NCBI RefSeq assembly: GCF_014284195.1
Contig: NZ_JACOGC010000005.1
Span: forward strand, 1-64,000
DNA length: 64,000 nucleotides
Source of the DNA: Cognatundibacterium griseum
GTDB lineage: Bacteria > Pseudomonadota > Gammaproteobacteria > Burkholderiales > Burkholderiaceae_D
Direction of reading: 5' to 3'
Below are positions 52,685 to 61,946 of the stretch, piece by piece. The notes under the pieces were generated by a model. The model did no database searches. It saw only the letters and a list, made by a program, of their open reading frames with translations, and had not been told where the DNA came from. How positions within the stretch are numbered: position 1 is the stretch's first letter; the number at the start of each line of letters is the position of its first letter. The position numbers were made by a program, and so were the translations under genes.

Positions 52685-54118
52685 TCATGGCTTTTTTTCA
52701 GACCCGGACTGAGCCGACCTGCTGTACAAATCAATGATGGTGCTGATTGCATCGCTGCAAACGTCACAGAACTTGTCACTGCGATCAAACATGATGCATT
52801 GCTGCGCAGGTCGATAGTAACCAGTCGCCTCGTAATTAGCCCCCTCAAATGCACCTGTCTCATGCTGATGTGGCGCCTGTGAAAACAACTGATTGGTGAA
52901 TTTCAGGTCTTCTTTGAACAAGGCGCTCATTTCTGCTTCAGGCCGGTTTTCGGCACGCAGCTTTGCTCTGATTTTCTGATACTCACGCGAACGGGCTTCG
53001 TATTCCTGCTTTGGCCAGGGCGTCGGGATTGGCGTTCCGGCTTTGATTTTGTCTTTCCACTTTATATTTGCCGGATCTGCCAGTGCCGTCGCATTCGGCT
53101 CCCAGGGTTCAGGTTTCGCCGCGTTTGGCTGATATGCCACCGGTGACGTGTAGTACTCGTCTGCCAGACCGGCGAAATGATGACCGAATTCATGGACAAA
53201 CAGATAGTCCGCCCATTCATTACCCGCTGCTGCAGTACTGAATTGTCCAAAGATACCGCCGCCGCCATAAGTCGGGTTATTGACCAGAATTTCAATGAAT
53301 TCGTAAGGTGCATTTTGCGCAATCTCGCGCAATGCACGGTTATCGGTCGCCAGCACATAACGCTCACTGCCAAAGATATCGTAACGGGTGCCTAACACCG
53401 AGGCATGATATTGCCCGGTCGATGGCCGCGAAACGCCAGATTCGGCCGTCGGCGCAGCGATCGCCCAGACGTTGAAATCCTTTTGCCTTTCATGAAACGG
53501 CGACACAGCAAACAGATGTTTTGACAAGCGCTTGGCATCAGCAATAAATTTTGGCATCTCTTTCGCGGTATACCCATCCCCCACTATCAGCAAATCCACT
53601 TTATCCGGCGATGGTCCGCTGACATGAATCGCGACTGGCTTTAATCCTGACGGCATCTGCTTGCGAATCACATCCTGTCCATCCGTATCCACATCGATAC
53701 TCCAGATCGTTCTGAACTTATTGTGCTCATCCCGTTTCTGAACATTGATATGCACAGGACGGTCTGGTTTGGGAAAGCGCAAAGATTCCTGAAAACTGCG
53801 GCTCAGCTTCGCCGCTTCATCCGTACTGCTCCACTCCCCGAAAACTGTTGAAAAACCGCGCGAATACAGCAGCTCACCAGATTTCGCATCCAGCACCTCG
53901 AATCGGTTCACGCCGCGATTCGTGTCATCCACATTGCGTGATAAATTTCCCGGCCAAGGCAACGGCTCAATCACCACCCGCTCAATCGCATACTGCTCTG
54001 ATTTGGCATCACCTGAGTGCTGATAATCCAATCTGACGGTTGCCGGCTGTGCAGCATACGCACAGGAAGTCAGCCACCAAACCAAAGCAATACCGGTTTT
54101 TATCTTCTTGATATTCAT
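52685..54118 (-). CDS. M64-family peptidase (IgA-peptidase-like), secreted
   Basis: This 477-residue protein begins with a Sec signal peptide (KKIKTGIALVWWLTSCAYAAQP). The zinc site His309-Glu310-x-x-His313 sits in FVHEFGHHFAGLADEYY, with the later Asp/Glu typical of M64 IgA-peptidase-like proteins. The C-terminal part has CIMFDRSDKFCDVCSDAI, four Cys that probably form disulfides in the periplasm. A good ribosome site (AAGGAAG) precedes the ATG at 54118. Immunoglobulin cleavage is unproven for most members, so only a secreted zinc protease is claimed. It is a single gene. Confidence 0.88.
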   Translation of the reverse strand: MNIKKIKTGIALVWWLTSCAYAAQPATVRLDYQHSGDAKSEQYAIERVVIEPLPWPGNLSRNVDDTNRGVNRFEVLDAKSGELLYSRGFSTVFGEWSSTDEAAKLSRSFQESLRFPKPDRPVHINVQKRDEHNKFRTIWSIDVDTDGQDVIRKQMPSGLKPVAIHVSGPSPDKVDLLIVGDGYTAKEMPKFIADAKRLSKHLFAVSPFHERQKDFNVWAIAAPTAESGVSRPSTGQYHASVLGTRYDIFGSERYVLATDNRALREIAQNAPYEFIEILVNNPTYGGGGIFGQFSTAAAGNEWADYLFVHEFGHHFAGLADEYYTSPVAYQPNAAKPEPWEPNATALADPANIKWKDKIKAGTPIPTPWPKQEYEARSREYQKIRAKLRAENRPEAEMSALFKEDLKFTNQLFSQAPHQHETGAFEGANYEATGYYRPAQQCIMFDRSDKFCDVCSDAISTIIDLYSRSAQSGSEKKP

Positions 54119-54514
54119 TATCACTTCCTTTTTTTTTATCAATAATACGGCCGCATTATTCCGCCACGCTGACTTATTGCAATCATATTATTTTATTCAA
54201 TACAATCAAATCGATTTGAGCCTGGTTGCCTCATTCTGATTTATACAATGACTGTTATCGTCGTCACTCCACAAATCCATCAAGTTAACATAAGTCAACT
54301 CGCATTCAACCAAAGAGAAGTTTAACTATGGTGATGACAATAAAAATGATTGACGGGAATGGTTTCACGGTCGGGAAACTCATTCAATGCCCATGACGAT
54401 TGTTCTGGATGAGAGTAACATGTTTCATCAAAGCACTTGTGTGACTGGGGCAAAACCGTAAATAGTGAATTGATTGTGATTATGCGATTTCTTTAGAAAA
54501 AAAACAGGTCTTAT
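54119..54514. other. A/T-rich intergenic stretch between M64 and EAL genes
   Basis: About 400 bases without a convincing coding frame. The base composition shifts to A/T-rich near 54180, in line with the codon use of the following EAL gene. No terminator, RNA gene or repeat was identified by eye. Confidence 0.5.
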
Positions 54515-55294
54515 ATGAATTCAATTTTCCCTGAACAGAGTAATCAGACGTTTGTTGGCTGCCAAAGATGCAAAGATGACCAACTACTCGGTTTTGACAT
54601 TGCCTTCGCTTACCAACCAATCGTTGATCTGGGCAGCCGCTCCATATACGCGCACGAGGCCTTGGTGCGTGGGCCCAATGGCGAGTCTGCTTTTTCGGTC
54701 CTATCCCAAGTGACAGACGCCAATAGATACGTTTTCGACCAAGCATGCCGCGTAGAAGCCATCCGAGGGGCAGCCGAACTAGGATTAAAGGAGTTGTTAT
54801 CAATTAACTTTCTACCAAATGCTGTCTATCAACCGGCGGCTTGCATTCGCAGTACTTTCGAAGCGGCGCAACGTTATAAATTTCCGATAGAGCGCATCAT
54901 TTTTGAAGTAACCGAAGGAGAACGGGTGCAGGATCGTCCGCACCTAGTCAACATCTTTCGTGAATACAGTCGCTTCGGTTTTCGTACTGCAATTGACGAT
55001 TTCGGTGCTGGCTATGCTGGCTTGAACCTATTGACAGAGTATCAACCAGACATTGTAAAAATAGACATGGAATTAGTACGCAACATCGATGAGAGTAAAC
55101 CCAAGCAGGCAATCGTCAAGGGCATCGTGGCGATCTGCGCCGAGTTGGGTGTACGATTGTTGGCCGAGGGTATTGAGACCATGGCTGAACGCGACTTCCT
55201 GCGCAATGCCGGCATTGAGTTGATGCAAGGATATTTCTTTTGTAGACCGGCGTTTAGGGCTATAGGTGTATTTGATCCCAAAGTTTGGGATTAA
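54515..55294 (+). CDS. EAL-domain cyclic-di-GMP phosphodiesterase
   Basis: This 259-residue stand-alone EAL protein keeps the catalytic residues: EAL at 48-50 (HEALVRGP), Asn98, Glu131 (FEVTEGE), Asp161-Asp162 (DDFGAGYAGLN), Lys182, Glu218 and Gln238 (QGYFFCRP). It should hydrolyse cyclic-di-GMP. A CxxC at 16-19 (CQRCKDD) precedes the domain and may be redox- or metal-sensitive. There is no sensor or membrane domain. The codon use (many TTA, CTA, CGA) looks different from the core genes. The GGDEF gene follows 100 bases later. Confidence 0.93.
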   Translation: MNSIFPEQSNQTFVGCQRCKDDQLLGFDIAFAYQPIVDLGSRSIYAHEALVRGPNGESAFSVLSQVTDANRYVFDQACRVEAIRGAAELGLKELLSINFLPNAVYQPAACIRSTFEAAQRYKFPIERIIFEVTEGERVQDRPHLVNIFREYSRFGFRTAIDDFGAGYAGLNLLTEYQPDIVKIDMELVRNIDESKPKQAIVKGIVAICAELGVRLLAEGIETMAERDFLRNAGIELMQGYFFCRPAFRAIGVFDPKVWD

Positions 55295-55393
55295 ATATTA
55301 TTGACAATATTGAAGATTTATATCATTCCATGAATCGATAAATTTAACTTTTTAAACAACATAGTTGCGCAAGCGTGCTCACTGGAAGATTTT

Positions 55394-56329
55394 ATGAACT
55401 CAACTGATTTGCCTAAGATTTTCCCGGATTTCCAGAGCGCAGGGGATTATGTATTGGATTTTTTAAAACGACGTATAGGCTTCGGACTTTGGATGATTAC
55501 TCGTACCGAAGGTGACGATTGGATCATTTTGCAAAGAGAAGGGGATGGGATAAATCCAAATACGGTTTTACGCTGGAGCGATTCAATATGCTTTGAAATG
55601 GTTAAAGATAATGGACCTCATGTTGCTCCCGATATTTCTGCAGTAGCAGCTTATGAAAACAGACCAATAGTACGTCAGTTGCCGATAAAAGCATACATCG
55701 GAGTGCCGCTAACGCTTGCTGACGGCAGAATATTCGGAACCTTATGCGCCATTGACCCGCAACGTCAACCCTCCGAAATTGTGAACGAAACTCCCTTGAT
55801 CAAACTAATGGGAGCCTTTCTCAGTACAATCTTGAACAACGAGCTAAAACTAGCGGAGCAGCGGCGTCTGAGTGAGCGATTAAAATTAGACGCCCACACA
55901 GATGCGTTGACAGGACTCGCAAACCGCCGAGCTTGGGATGAATTTTTGAGCGGCGAAGAAGATCGCTGCAAGCGATATGGTCATTCAGCTGCAGTTTTTT
56001 CTGTAGACCTCGACGATCTTAAGTATGTCAACGATATGGACGGACATGCTGCCGGTGACGTCTTGCTACAATTGACAGCAGAAGCGCTACGATCAGCAAC
56101 GCGCGAGGTGGACATGGTCGCTCGGCTGGGAGGAGATGAGTTCGGGATAATCGCCATTGAATGTGATCAGGTCGGTGCTGAGTTGCTACGACAACGGTTG
56201 CTTACGAACCTAACTGAACGAGGAGTGCGAGCTTCTGTAGGAATGGCAATGCGTAACTATTTGCATGATTTGACAGAGGCTTGGACGCATGCCGATCAAA
56301 ATATGTATAGTCTCAAGAAACATCGATAA
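55394..56329 (+). CDS. GAF-GGDEF diguanylate cyclase
   Basis: This 311-residue protein has an N-terminal GAF domain (about 10-150, with IKAYIGVPLTLADGRIFGTLCAIDP) and a C-terminal GGDEF domain with the active-site motif at 246-250 (LGGDEFG). An RxxD inhibitory site five residues before it (REVD, 237-240) would bind product and limit activity. It should synthesise cyclic-di-GMP, opposing the EAL protein encoded upstream. GAF ligand is unknown. The pair is A/T-richer than the core and lies beside tRNA-Ser. Confidence 0.93.
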   Translation: MNSTDLPKIFPDFQSAGDYVLDFLKRRIGFGLWMITRTEGDDWIILQREGDGINPNTVLRWSDSICFEMVKDNGPHVAPDISAVAAYENRPIVRQLPIKAYIGVPLTLADGRIFGTLCAIDPQRQPSEIVNETPLIKLMGAFLSTILNNELKLAEQRRLSERLKLDAHTDALTGLANRRAWDEFLSGEEDRCKRYGHSAAVFSVDLDDLKYVNDMDGHAAGDVLLQLTAEALRSATREVDMVARLGGDEFGIIAIECDQVGAELLRQRLLTNLTERGVRASVGMAMRNYLHDLTEAWTHADQNMYSLKKHR

Positions 56330-56403
56330 GGGGTGGCACTGAACACCTCAAAGGCTCAAGTCAAACTGCGGCGCTCTACGGAAGTAGAAAACAGGTGCCA
56401 AAG

Positions 56404-56631
56404 ATGTTCTATATCAAGCACAGTAGTGACCGGTTCGAATATCGTCCAATGGGAAAAGCATGTGCAGCAGGTCAAACGACGCCGGCTTCTGCTCAAGCAC
56501 AGGCAGCAGGAAATTTTATTAACACCTGTCCGAATGCCAAGATTGCGGAGGTAAGAAATACCTCGCCGTATGAGCCGATCACTCAGGATCTATTGGATGA
56601 ATCGAAGAAGAACTGCAAGGCGAGTCAGTAA
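56404..56631 (+). CDS. Small unrecognised ORF after the GGDEF gene
   Basis: A 75-residue frame (from ATG 56404, FYIKHSSDRFEYRPMG) with an Ala/Gln/Thr-rich middle and two Cys in the second half. No family is recognised and the ribosome site is weak. It could be a real small protein, a remnant of a larger gene or a chance frame. It lies in the A/T-rich patch between the GGDEF gene and tRNA-Ser. Confidence 0.3.
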   Translation: MFYIKHSSDRFEYRPMGKACAAGQTTPASAQAQAAGNFINTCPNAKIAEVRNTSPYEPITQDLLDESKKNCKASQ

Positions 56632-56934
56632 AGTCAGTAAACATTGTTTGTAGCAAGCAGATTGTTCTATCTATTCTTGAATAACATCACGACCGGCGTG
56701 CATTCTGGTCGTGATTGCTTTTTTGCATATGCTGGTTGTATTTTTTATGCTAACGGCGAACTCAAGCAAAACCGAAGAAAGTATAAAATTGTTCTCACAA
56801 ACTGGAATTGAAAGCTGCGCAGCCCCAGGCTGAGAAATTTCAATCTTTACCAATGGAAGCCAGCAAGAAATGACATATTGGGCGAACCAGAAAAATAAAA
56901 AGCCATTGAAAATCAAGGGCTTATCATTTTATTT
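56632..56934. other. Intergenic stretch next to tRNA-Ser
   Basis: About 300 bases of A/T-rich DNA with no convincing coding frame. I looked for a repeat of the 3' end of tRNA-Ser as the mark of an integrated element and did not see one. Confidence 0.45.
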
Positions 56935-57024
56935 TGGCGGAAGCTGTGAGATTCGAACTCACGAAGGCTTTGACACCTCGCCAGTTTTCAAGACTGGTGC
57001 ATTCAACCGCTCTGCCAAGCTTCC
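56935..57024 (-). tRNA. tRNA-Ser (anticodon UGA)
   Basis: On the minus strand the gene reads GGAAGCTTGGCAGAGCGG at the 5' end and GAATCTCACAGCTTCCGCCA at the 3' end, with the acceptor stem GGAAGCT/AGCTTCC, encoded CCA and a long variable arm, as in Ser tRNAs. The anticodon loop CTTGAAA gives UGA, which decodes UCA and related codons. The length is 90 bases. Confidence 0.95.
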
Positions 57025-57033
57025 GAGCCGCAT

Positions 57034-57062
57034 ATTATAATGCATTCTTATTAGTGGGGCAA
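57034..57062 (-). promoter_or_regulatory. Predicted sigma-70 promoter of tRNA-Ser
   Basis: On the minus strand TTGCCC (57062-57057) and TATAAT (57039-57034) are separated by 17 bases. The -10 element ends 10 bases before the tRNA 5' end, and a G/C-rich segment (GCGGCTC) follows, as at stringently regulated stable-RNA promoters. Confidence 0.75.
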
Positions 57063-57168
57063 GTCAAGCTGATTGAAGCTTCGCATTTATTCGTCACATC
57101 CGCTTTGGGATAGTCGGTGAAAATTGAAGTGCCATGTTTCGCAGTATCAGGATTCATTCAGAAAAATT

Positions 57169-58419
57169 TCAGAGAAATATTTGCTGCAAATCATTGAGAA
57201 ATAATTGTCCAATCGGCGTTGGCAGGATTTTTAAATGGTCGCGTTGAATCAATTGCTTTGCTTCTGCCTGCTGTAATTTTTTCTCAATAGAATTCAGCAA
57301 TAAACCCGTACGTTCCTGAAACAAATGCACCGGGAAACCCTGGTTCAGACGCAAGGCATTCAGCATAAATTCAAACGGTAAGTCATGTTTGCTGATTTCT
57401 GCCGACTCCTGCGTTGCATTTCCTTTCATCGCCGCATCCATATAGGCTTTGGGTTGTTTGTATTTCATCTGACGCACAATTCTGTGTGGAAAAGACAGTT
57501 TGGAGTGCGCGCCGGCGCCAATGCCCAGATAGTCACCAAAATTCCAGTAATTCAGATTGTGGCGTGCCTCCCTTCCAGGTCTGGCATAAGCGGAAACTTC
57601 ATAATGCGTATAACCGGCATCAGCCATCGACTGGTGAATCAAATCCTGCATTTCAGCGCTCAGATCATCGTCGGGAATCGCTGGCGGATATTTGGCAAAA
57701 TATGTATTGGGTTCCAGCGTCAGATGATACAGCGACAAATGCGGCGGAGCGAACGACTGCGCGGTCGCAATATCCTGCCTGACTTCTGCCAGTGTCTGCC
57801 CTGGCAAGGCAAACATCAGATCCAGATTAAAATTTTCAAAATGGGTCTGTGCAATATCTATCGCACGTCTGGCCTGATCGCCATCATGAATTCGCCCCAA
57901 AGCAGACAAATGCCCCGAATGAAAACTCTGAATACCGATCGATAATCGGTTGATCCCGCTGTTCCGGAAAGCGCGGAATTTTTCTGCCTCAAAGGTTCCC
58001 GGATTCGCTTCCAGCGTAATTTCGGCAGCACTGTCTAAAGGAAGCAGGCTGCGGATATCCGACATCATCCGGTCAATGCCTGCGGCTGATAACAGGCTTG
58101 GGGTACCGCCCCCAATAAAGATAGTGTAAATTTTTCTCCCCCAGATCAGCGGCAAAGATGCCTCCAGATCTGTGCGCAGGGCATTCAGGTAGGCTTCTTC
58201 ATCAAAACTGCCCTTCACTTCATGCGAATTGAAATCACAATATGGGCATTTTTTGACGCACCAAGGGAAATGCACATACAGAGACAACGGTGGTAAAGCG
58301 TTTAAATGCAGGTCACCGGGCGTCAGGAACTGGCTGGTAACAAGCTGGGGAATATCTGACAAACTGGTTGCCTGCTGTACTGATTCCGTTTGTGGTGATA
58401 AAGGTTTAATCGGAATCAT
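57169..58419 (-). CDS. hemW: Heme chaperone HemW
   Basis: HemW is a radical-SAM-family protein that inserts heme into respiratory enzymes. It was long annotated as oxygen-independent coproporphyrinogen oxidase, which it is not. The 416-residue protein has the cluster motif CVKKCPYCDF (Cys54, Cys58, Cys61; the CX3CX2C of HemW) after LYVHFPW, and FIGGGTPSLLS and NRLSIGIQSF next. The first 45 residues are a family-variable extension. It overlaps rdgB by four bases, the standard rdgB-hemW coupling. Confidence 0.94.
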   Translation of the reverse strand: MIPIKPLSPQTESVQQATSLSDIPQLVTSQFLTPGDLHLNALPPLSLYVHFPWCVKKCPYCDFNSHEVKGSFDEEAYLNALRTDLEASLPLIWGRKIYTIFIGGGTPSLLSAAGIDRMMSDIRSLLPLDSAAEITLEANPGTFEAEKFRAFRNSGINRLSIGIQSFHSGHLSALGRIHDGDQARRAIDIAQTHFENFNLDLMFALPGQTLAEVRQDIATAQSFAPPHLSLYHLTLEPNTYFAKYPPAIPDDDLSAEMQDLIHQSMADAGYTHYEVSAYARPGREARHNLNYWNFGDYLGIGAGAHSKLSFPHRIVRQMKYKQPKAYMDAAMKGNATQESAEISKHDLPFEFMLNALRLNQGFPVHLFQERTGLLLNSIEKKLQQAEAKQLIQRDHLKILPTPIGQLFLNDLQQIFL

Positions 58420-59000
58420 TTTAATTTTTCAAACAGGGCTTTTAATGCTTGCCCGCGATGCGATTTCTGATTTTTTTGCTCTGGTGTTAATTGTGCGACA
58501 GTCATTCCCAATTCCGGAATCAGGAAATACGGATCATAGCCAAATCCGCCGCTCCCCCTCGGCTGATCGAGGATTTCACCTTTCCAGACACCGTCTGCAA
58601 TCACTGGCTGCGGATCATTTTCTGAGCGAACCAAAACCAGTACGCAGTAGTAATAAGCAGTTTTATCGGTTTCGGATTGCAGTGCCGCAACCAGTTTCTG
58701 ATTATTCCTGTCATCTGATTTCGGCTCTCCCGCAAATCTGGCAGACAATACGCCAGGTGCACCGCGCAGCGCATTCACGCAAATGCCTGAATCATCCGCC
58801 AATGCAGGCAAGCCCGTCAGTTTTGCCGCATGACGCGCTTTAGTTAGCGCATTCTCGATAAACGTACCATACGGCTCTTCTGCTTCCGGAACCTGAAATT
58901 CTGACTGTGCGTGCAGCTCTATTCCCAACGGCGAAAGTATTTGATAAAACTCTTTCAGCTTTCCCTGATTATTGGAGGCTAATACAATTTTTCTGCTCAT
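58416..59000 (-). CDS. rdgB: XTP/dITP pyrophosphatase
   Basis: RdgB removes deaminated purine triphosphates (dITP, XTP) before they are built into DNA or RNA. The 194-residue protein has KIVLASNNQGKLKEFYQIL at the N-terminus, FIENALTKARHAAKLTGLPALADDSGI (the catalytic acidic region) and GGFGYDPYFLIPE. Its 3' end overlaps hemW by four bases, and it starts eight bases after rph, so rph-rdgB-hemW form a transcription unit. Confidence 0.97.
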   Translation of the reverse strand: MSRKIVLASNNQGKLKEFYQILSPLGIELHAQSEFQVPEAEEPYGTFIENALTKARHAAKLTGLPALADDSGICVNALRGAPGVLSARFAGEPKSDDRNNQKLVAALQSETDKTAYYYCVLVLVRSENDPQPVIADGVWKGEILDQPRGSGGFGYDPYFLIPELGMTVAQLTPEQKNQKSHRGQALKALFEKLK

Positions 59001-59008
59001 GATGCTGT

Positions 59009-59746
59009 TCAGTTTCCGAGTAAGCCGAGTACCTGTTTTTGCAAATCAATCAGATCGCTGATGCCATTCTGCGCCAGATCCAGTAACTGATTTATCGTGT
59101 TGCGATCAAATGCCGCACCTTCCGCCGTGCCCTGCACTTCGATAAAATGACCTGCCTCAGTCATGACCACGTTCATATCGGTATCGCAACCGGAATCCTC
59201 AACGTAATTCAGATCCAGCACAGCTTGCCCCTGATATACCCCGACCGATACCGCCGCCACAAAATGCCGCAATGGTACCTGTCCGATAAGCCCACGCGCT
59301 TTCAACTGAGAAAAGGCATCGTAAGCGGCGACCATGGCGCCCGTAATCGATGCTGTGCGTGTTCCGCCATCCGCCTGAATCACGTCGCAATCCAGATGCA
59401 GCGTCCGCTCGCCAAAGGCTTCCAGATCAAAGGCGGCTCTTAAAGAGCGTCCAATCAGGCGCTGGATTTCCTGAGTACGTCCAGACTGCTTCCCTTTCGC
59501 GGCTTCACGATCCATGCGCGTATGCGTTGAACGCGGCAACATGCCGTATTCTGCAGTCAACCATCCCTGCCCTTTGCCTTTCAAAAAACCGGGCACTTTA
59601 TCTTCGATGCTGGCGGTGCAGATAACCTGCGTGTCACCAAATTCAATCAATACGGAGCCTTCAGCGTGTTTCGTGAAATGGCGGCTGATCACGATGGGAC
59701 GCAAAGCATCCGTTGCGCGCCCATCAGGGCGTTGGGTAATAGACAT
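59009..59746 (-). CDS. rph: Ribonuclease PH
   Basis: RNase PH trims tRNA 3' ends by phosphorolysis. The 245-residue protein starts with [19 protein letters not shown] and has the catalytic-site stretches [30 protein letters not shown] and [18 protein letters not shown]. Nothing is truncated. It lies upstream of rdgB and hemW and five bases downstream of the PP2C gene, so all four may be co-transcribed. Confidence 0.97.
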   Translation of the reverse strand: MSITQRPDGRATDALRPIVISRHFTKHAEGSVLIEFGDTQVICTASIEDKVPGFLKGKGQGWLTAEYGMLPRSTHTRMDREAAKGKQSGRTQEIQRLIGRSLRAAFDLEAFGERTLHLDCDVIQADGGTRTASITGAMVAAYDAFSQLKARGLIGQVPLRHFVAAVSVGVYQGQAVLDLNYVEDSGCDTDMNVVMTEAGHFIEVQGTAEGAAFDRNTINQLLDLAQNGISDLIDLQKQVLGLLGN

Positions 59747-59751
59747 AAATT

Positions 59752-60693
59752 TTAAGTTTTTGAAGTAATACGGGAAGACTTGTGAATGGCATTGCGTATT
59801 TCAGCAATGGCTTTTTCAATCTCGGCATCGTTGAACATATCCGGCTCACCATTTTCAACCGGAATATCCGGATCAATCTGGGCCTGAATCGTCGTGGTGA
59901 TAGAGCCGATTGGCAAGGTGTTGGTGGAAATAATGGATGAGTCCTCAAGGCGGTCATCTCCTTCCCACATCATGGCAAGCGCTGTCGTATTGTCACTCTG
60001 TTTGCCGGCAATACTGACGGCAGAACGAATCAGTTCAGGAATCGCACGGACAATCGTATTTTCGTGCAGTTTTTGCGCCAGCATATAATCTGGCAACATC
60101 GACCACAAACCATCAGAGCACAATAAAATCAGGTCGCCCGGTTGCAATGCCGCACGGCGGGATAATTCAACAATCGGGGAATTCGGCGCACCGAGACAAT
60201 TGAACAGCTTGTTCCGGTCAGGATGCGTATGGCGCTCAGCCGGATCTACTTTTCCCTGCGTAATCAGCGTTTCAAGCCGGGAATGGTCTTTGGTACGCAA
60301 CAGGATCTGCCCCTGGCGCATCCAGTACAAACGGGAGTCACCGCAATGCGCCCAGTATGCGTAACCATTCTGAATCAGGCAGGCGACAATGGTGGTTCTC
60401 GGTGTTTCAGGGAGATTATTCATCGCCCGGTAGCGATGGATTTCCTGATGCGCGGCTAAAAAACTATCTTCGAGAAAACGTTCCGGACGCGCAATGAATG
60501 GCTGCGCCTGCTGCTGGAATAAAGATCCGATCGTCTGCATAGCGATCGCCGCAGCCATTTCTCCCAGAATATGTCCGCCCATGCCGTCTGCCAGCAGCAG
60601 CAAAATAGCATCACGGGTAAAGCTGTACCCCATCCGGTCCTGATTGACTTTACGACCGCCGATGTGGCTCTCTTGATAAACGGAAAAACGCAT
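59752..60693 (-). CDS. PP2C-type serine/threonine phosphatase
   Basis: This 313-residue phosphatase has the metal-binding motifs of bacterial PP2[37 protein letters not shown] and [12 protein letters not shown], with the final [12 protein letters not shown]. There is no membrane helix. The C-terminal 60 residues are acidic and low in conservation. A kinase gene lies 93 bases upstream on the same strand, and rph five bases downstream. This kinase-phosphatase pair between rph and yicC is, as I recall, a common Burkholderiales arrangement, and the two proteins probably act on a common target. Confidence 0.93.
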   Translation of the reverse strand: MRFSVYQESHIGGRKVNQDRMGYSFTRDAILLLLADGMGGHILGEMAAAIAMQTIGSLFQQQAQPFIARPERFLEDSFLAAHQEIHRYRAMNNLPETPRTTIVACLIQNGYAYWAHCGDSRLYWMRQGQILLRTKDHSRLETLITQGKVDPAERHTHPDRNKLFNCLGAPNSPIVELSRRAALQPGDLILLCSDGLWSMLPDYMLAQKLHENTIVRAIPELIRSAVSIAGKQSDNTTALAMMWEGDDRLEDSSIISTNTLPIGSITTTIQAQIDPDIPVENGEPDMFNDAEIEKAIAEIRNAIHKSSRITSKT

Positions 60694-60786
60694 GGATAAT
60701 CAGACTGAAAACAATGGGGTCAAATTAAAAATTTCAGGATAATGATCTTTACAGTCATCCCGTACAACGGGAACCTCAATCTCATT

Positions 60787-61800
60787 TCAGTTCAGAGTGC
60801 TTTCCTGTATGGTTGTGTGATCGCCATCCTGTCTTTTCTTTTTGTCCCGGCGGAACAATGATGATACAGCGATCCTGGCTTTTTCCAGCATGCCTGGTTC
60901 GGGTTGAGGCTGCGCCTTGGTTGCCAGTGCTTTTTGCAGCGCAAAAACACTTTGCGGACGTTCAAGCGGATCCATCTTCAGGCACCAGCGGACCACTTCG
61001 ATCAGCTCGGGCGAATACATCCCTTCCAATTTACGATAATGCGCCTCCATTTTATCCTGCGTCTTGCGCTGATCGGAGGGTTGCGGCGGAGCGCCTATCA
61101 TACAGGCAAATATAGAAGCGCCTATGCTGTAAATATCCGTCCACGGTCCCAGATTTCCATTTTTTTGATATAGCTCAGGTGCGGCAAAGCCAGGAGTATA
61201 CATGGGGTACAACTTGGGGATATCCGTTTTCAAAGTCTGGCGGGCAGCGCCAAAGTCGAGCAAAATCGGTGTTCCATCCAGGCGCAGATAAATATTCGCA
61301 GGTTTCAGATCAAGGTGAAGCAGTTTATTAGTATGCACTTCACGCAAACCGTTCATCACCTGATTGAACATCCTCCGGATAAAACGTTCTGACACTAGCG
61401 GCTTTTCGCCTTTATCGCGCCGGCGCAGGATGTGTTCCTGCAAAGAGCGGCCAGACTCGTATGCCATGACCATGTAAACAGTTTCGTTGGCGCGGAAGAA
61501 ATTGATAACGCTCACAACGTTCGGGTGAGAAATACGCGCCAGTGCCCGTCCTTCCTCAAAAAAACATTTCAACCCGATCCGGTAAATCGGCAAATTTTCA
61601 TTGGAAATAGCGGGAACCAGTTCCCCTTGCTGGCGCAGTGCGAGCGAGCTCGGCAGGTATTCCTTGATTGCCACCGCATTTCCATCTTCATCCGTCGCCA
61701 GATAAACGATACTAAAGCCACCGGAGGCAATTTTCTTTACAATGCGGTATCCGGCAATCTCCAGCCCATCTGGTAAAGGTGCGTTGTTTTGTGCGGCCAT
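60787..61800 (-). CDS. Serine/threonine protein kinase (Hanks type)
   Basis: This 337-residue kinase has a Gly-rich loop KIASGGFSIVYLATDEDG, the catalytic Lys in VAIKEYLP, the catalytic loop LLHLDLKPANIYL (Asp present; the Arg of HRD is Leu, so a non-RD kinase) and DFG in ILLDFGAAR. The activation segment ends PELY, and a PERP-like DPLERPQSVF closes the lobe. There is no transmembrane helix and no PASTA or sensor domain. A basic C-terminal tail of 50 residues is the only extension. The PP2C gene follows it. The substrate is unknown. Confidence 0.93.
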   Translation of the reverse strand: MAAQNNAPLPDGLEIAGYRIVKKIASGGFSIVYLATDEDGNAVAIKEYLPSSLALRQQGELVPAISNENLPIYRIGLKCFFEEGRALARISHPNVVSVINFFRANETVYMVMAYESGRSLQEHILRRRDKGEKPLVSERFIRRMFNQVMNGLREVHTNKLLHLDLKPANIYLRLDGTPILLDFGAARQTLKTDIPKLYPMYTPGFAAPELYQKNGNLGPWTDIYSIGASIFACMIGAPPQPSDQRKTQDKMEAHYRKLEGMYSPELIEVVRWCLKMDPLERPQSVFALQKALATKAQPQPEPGMLEKARIAVSSLFRRDKKKRQDGDHTTIQESTLN

Positions 61801-61946
61801 TGCTGTTCCAATCCTTTAGACAAGGGGGATTGTGTTGATAATTGGGGTATTTGTAAAGACTATATCTTGTTTTACAACAACTGCTTTCAATGCCTCTCCA
61901 CTCTGGTCACTCATAAAATATTACACAAATTTCCAAAGGATACATT

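Noticed and set aside
56632-56934. Attachment-site repeat of the tRNA-Ser 3' end
   Set aside because: I scanned the 2.8 kb on the 3' side of the tRNA by eye and found no second copy of its terminal 15-20 bases, so an att site cannot be claimed.
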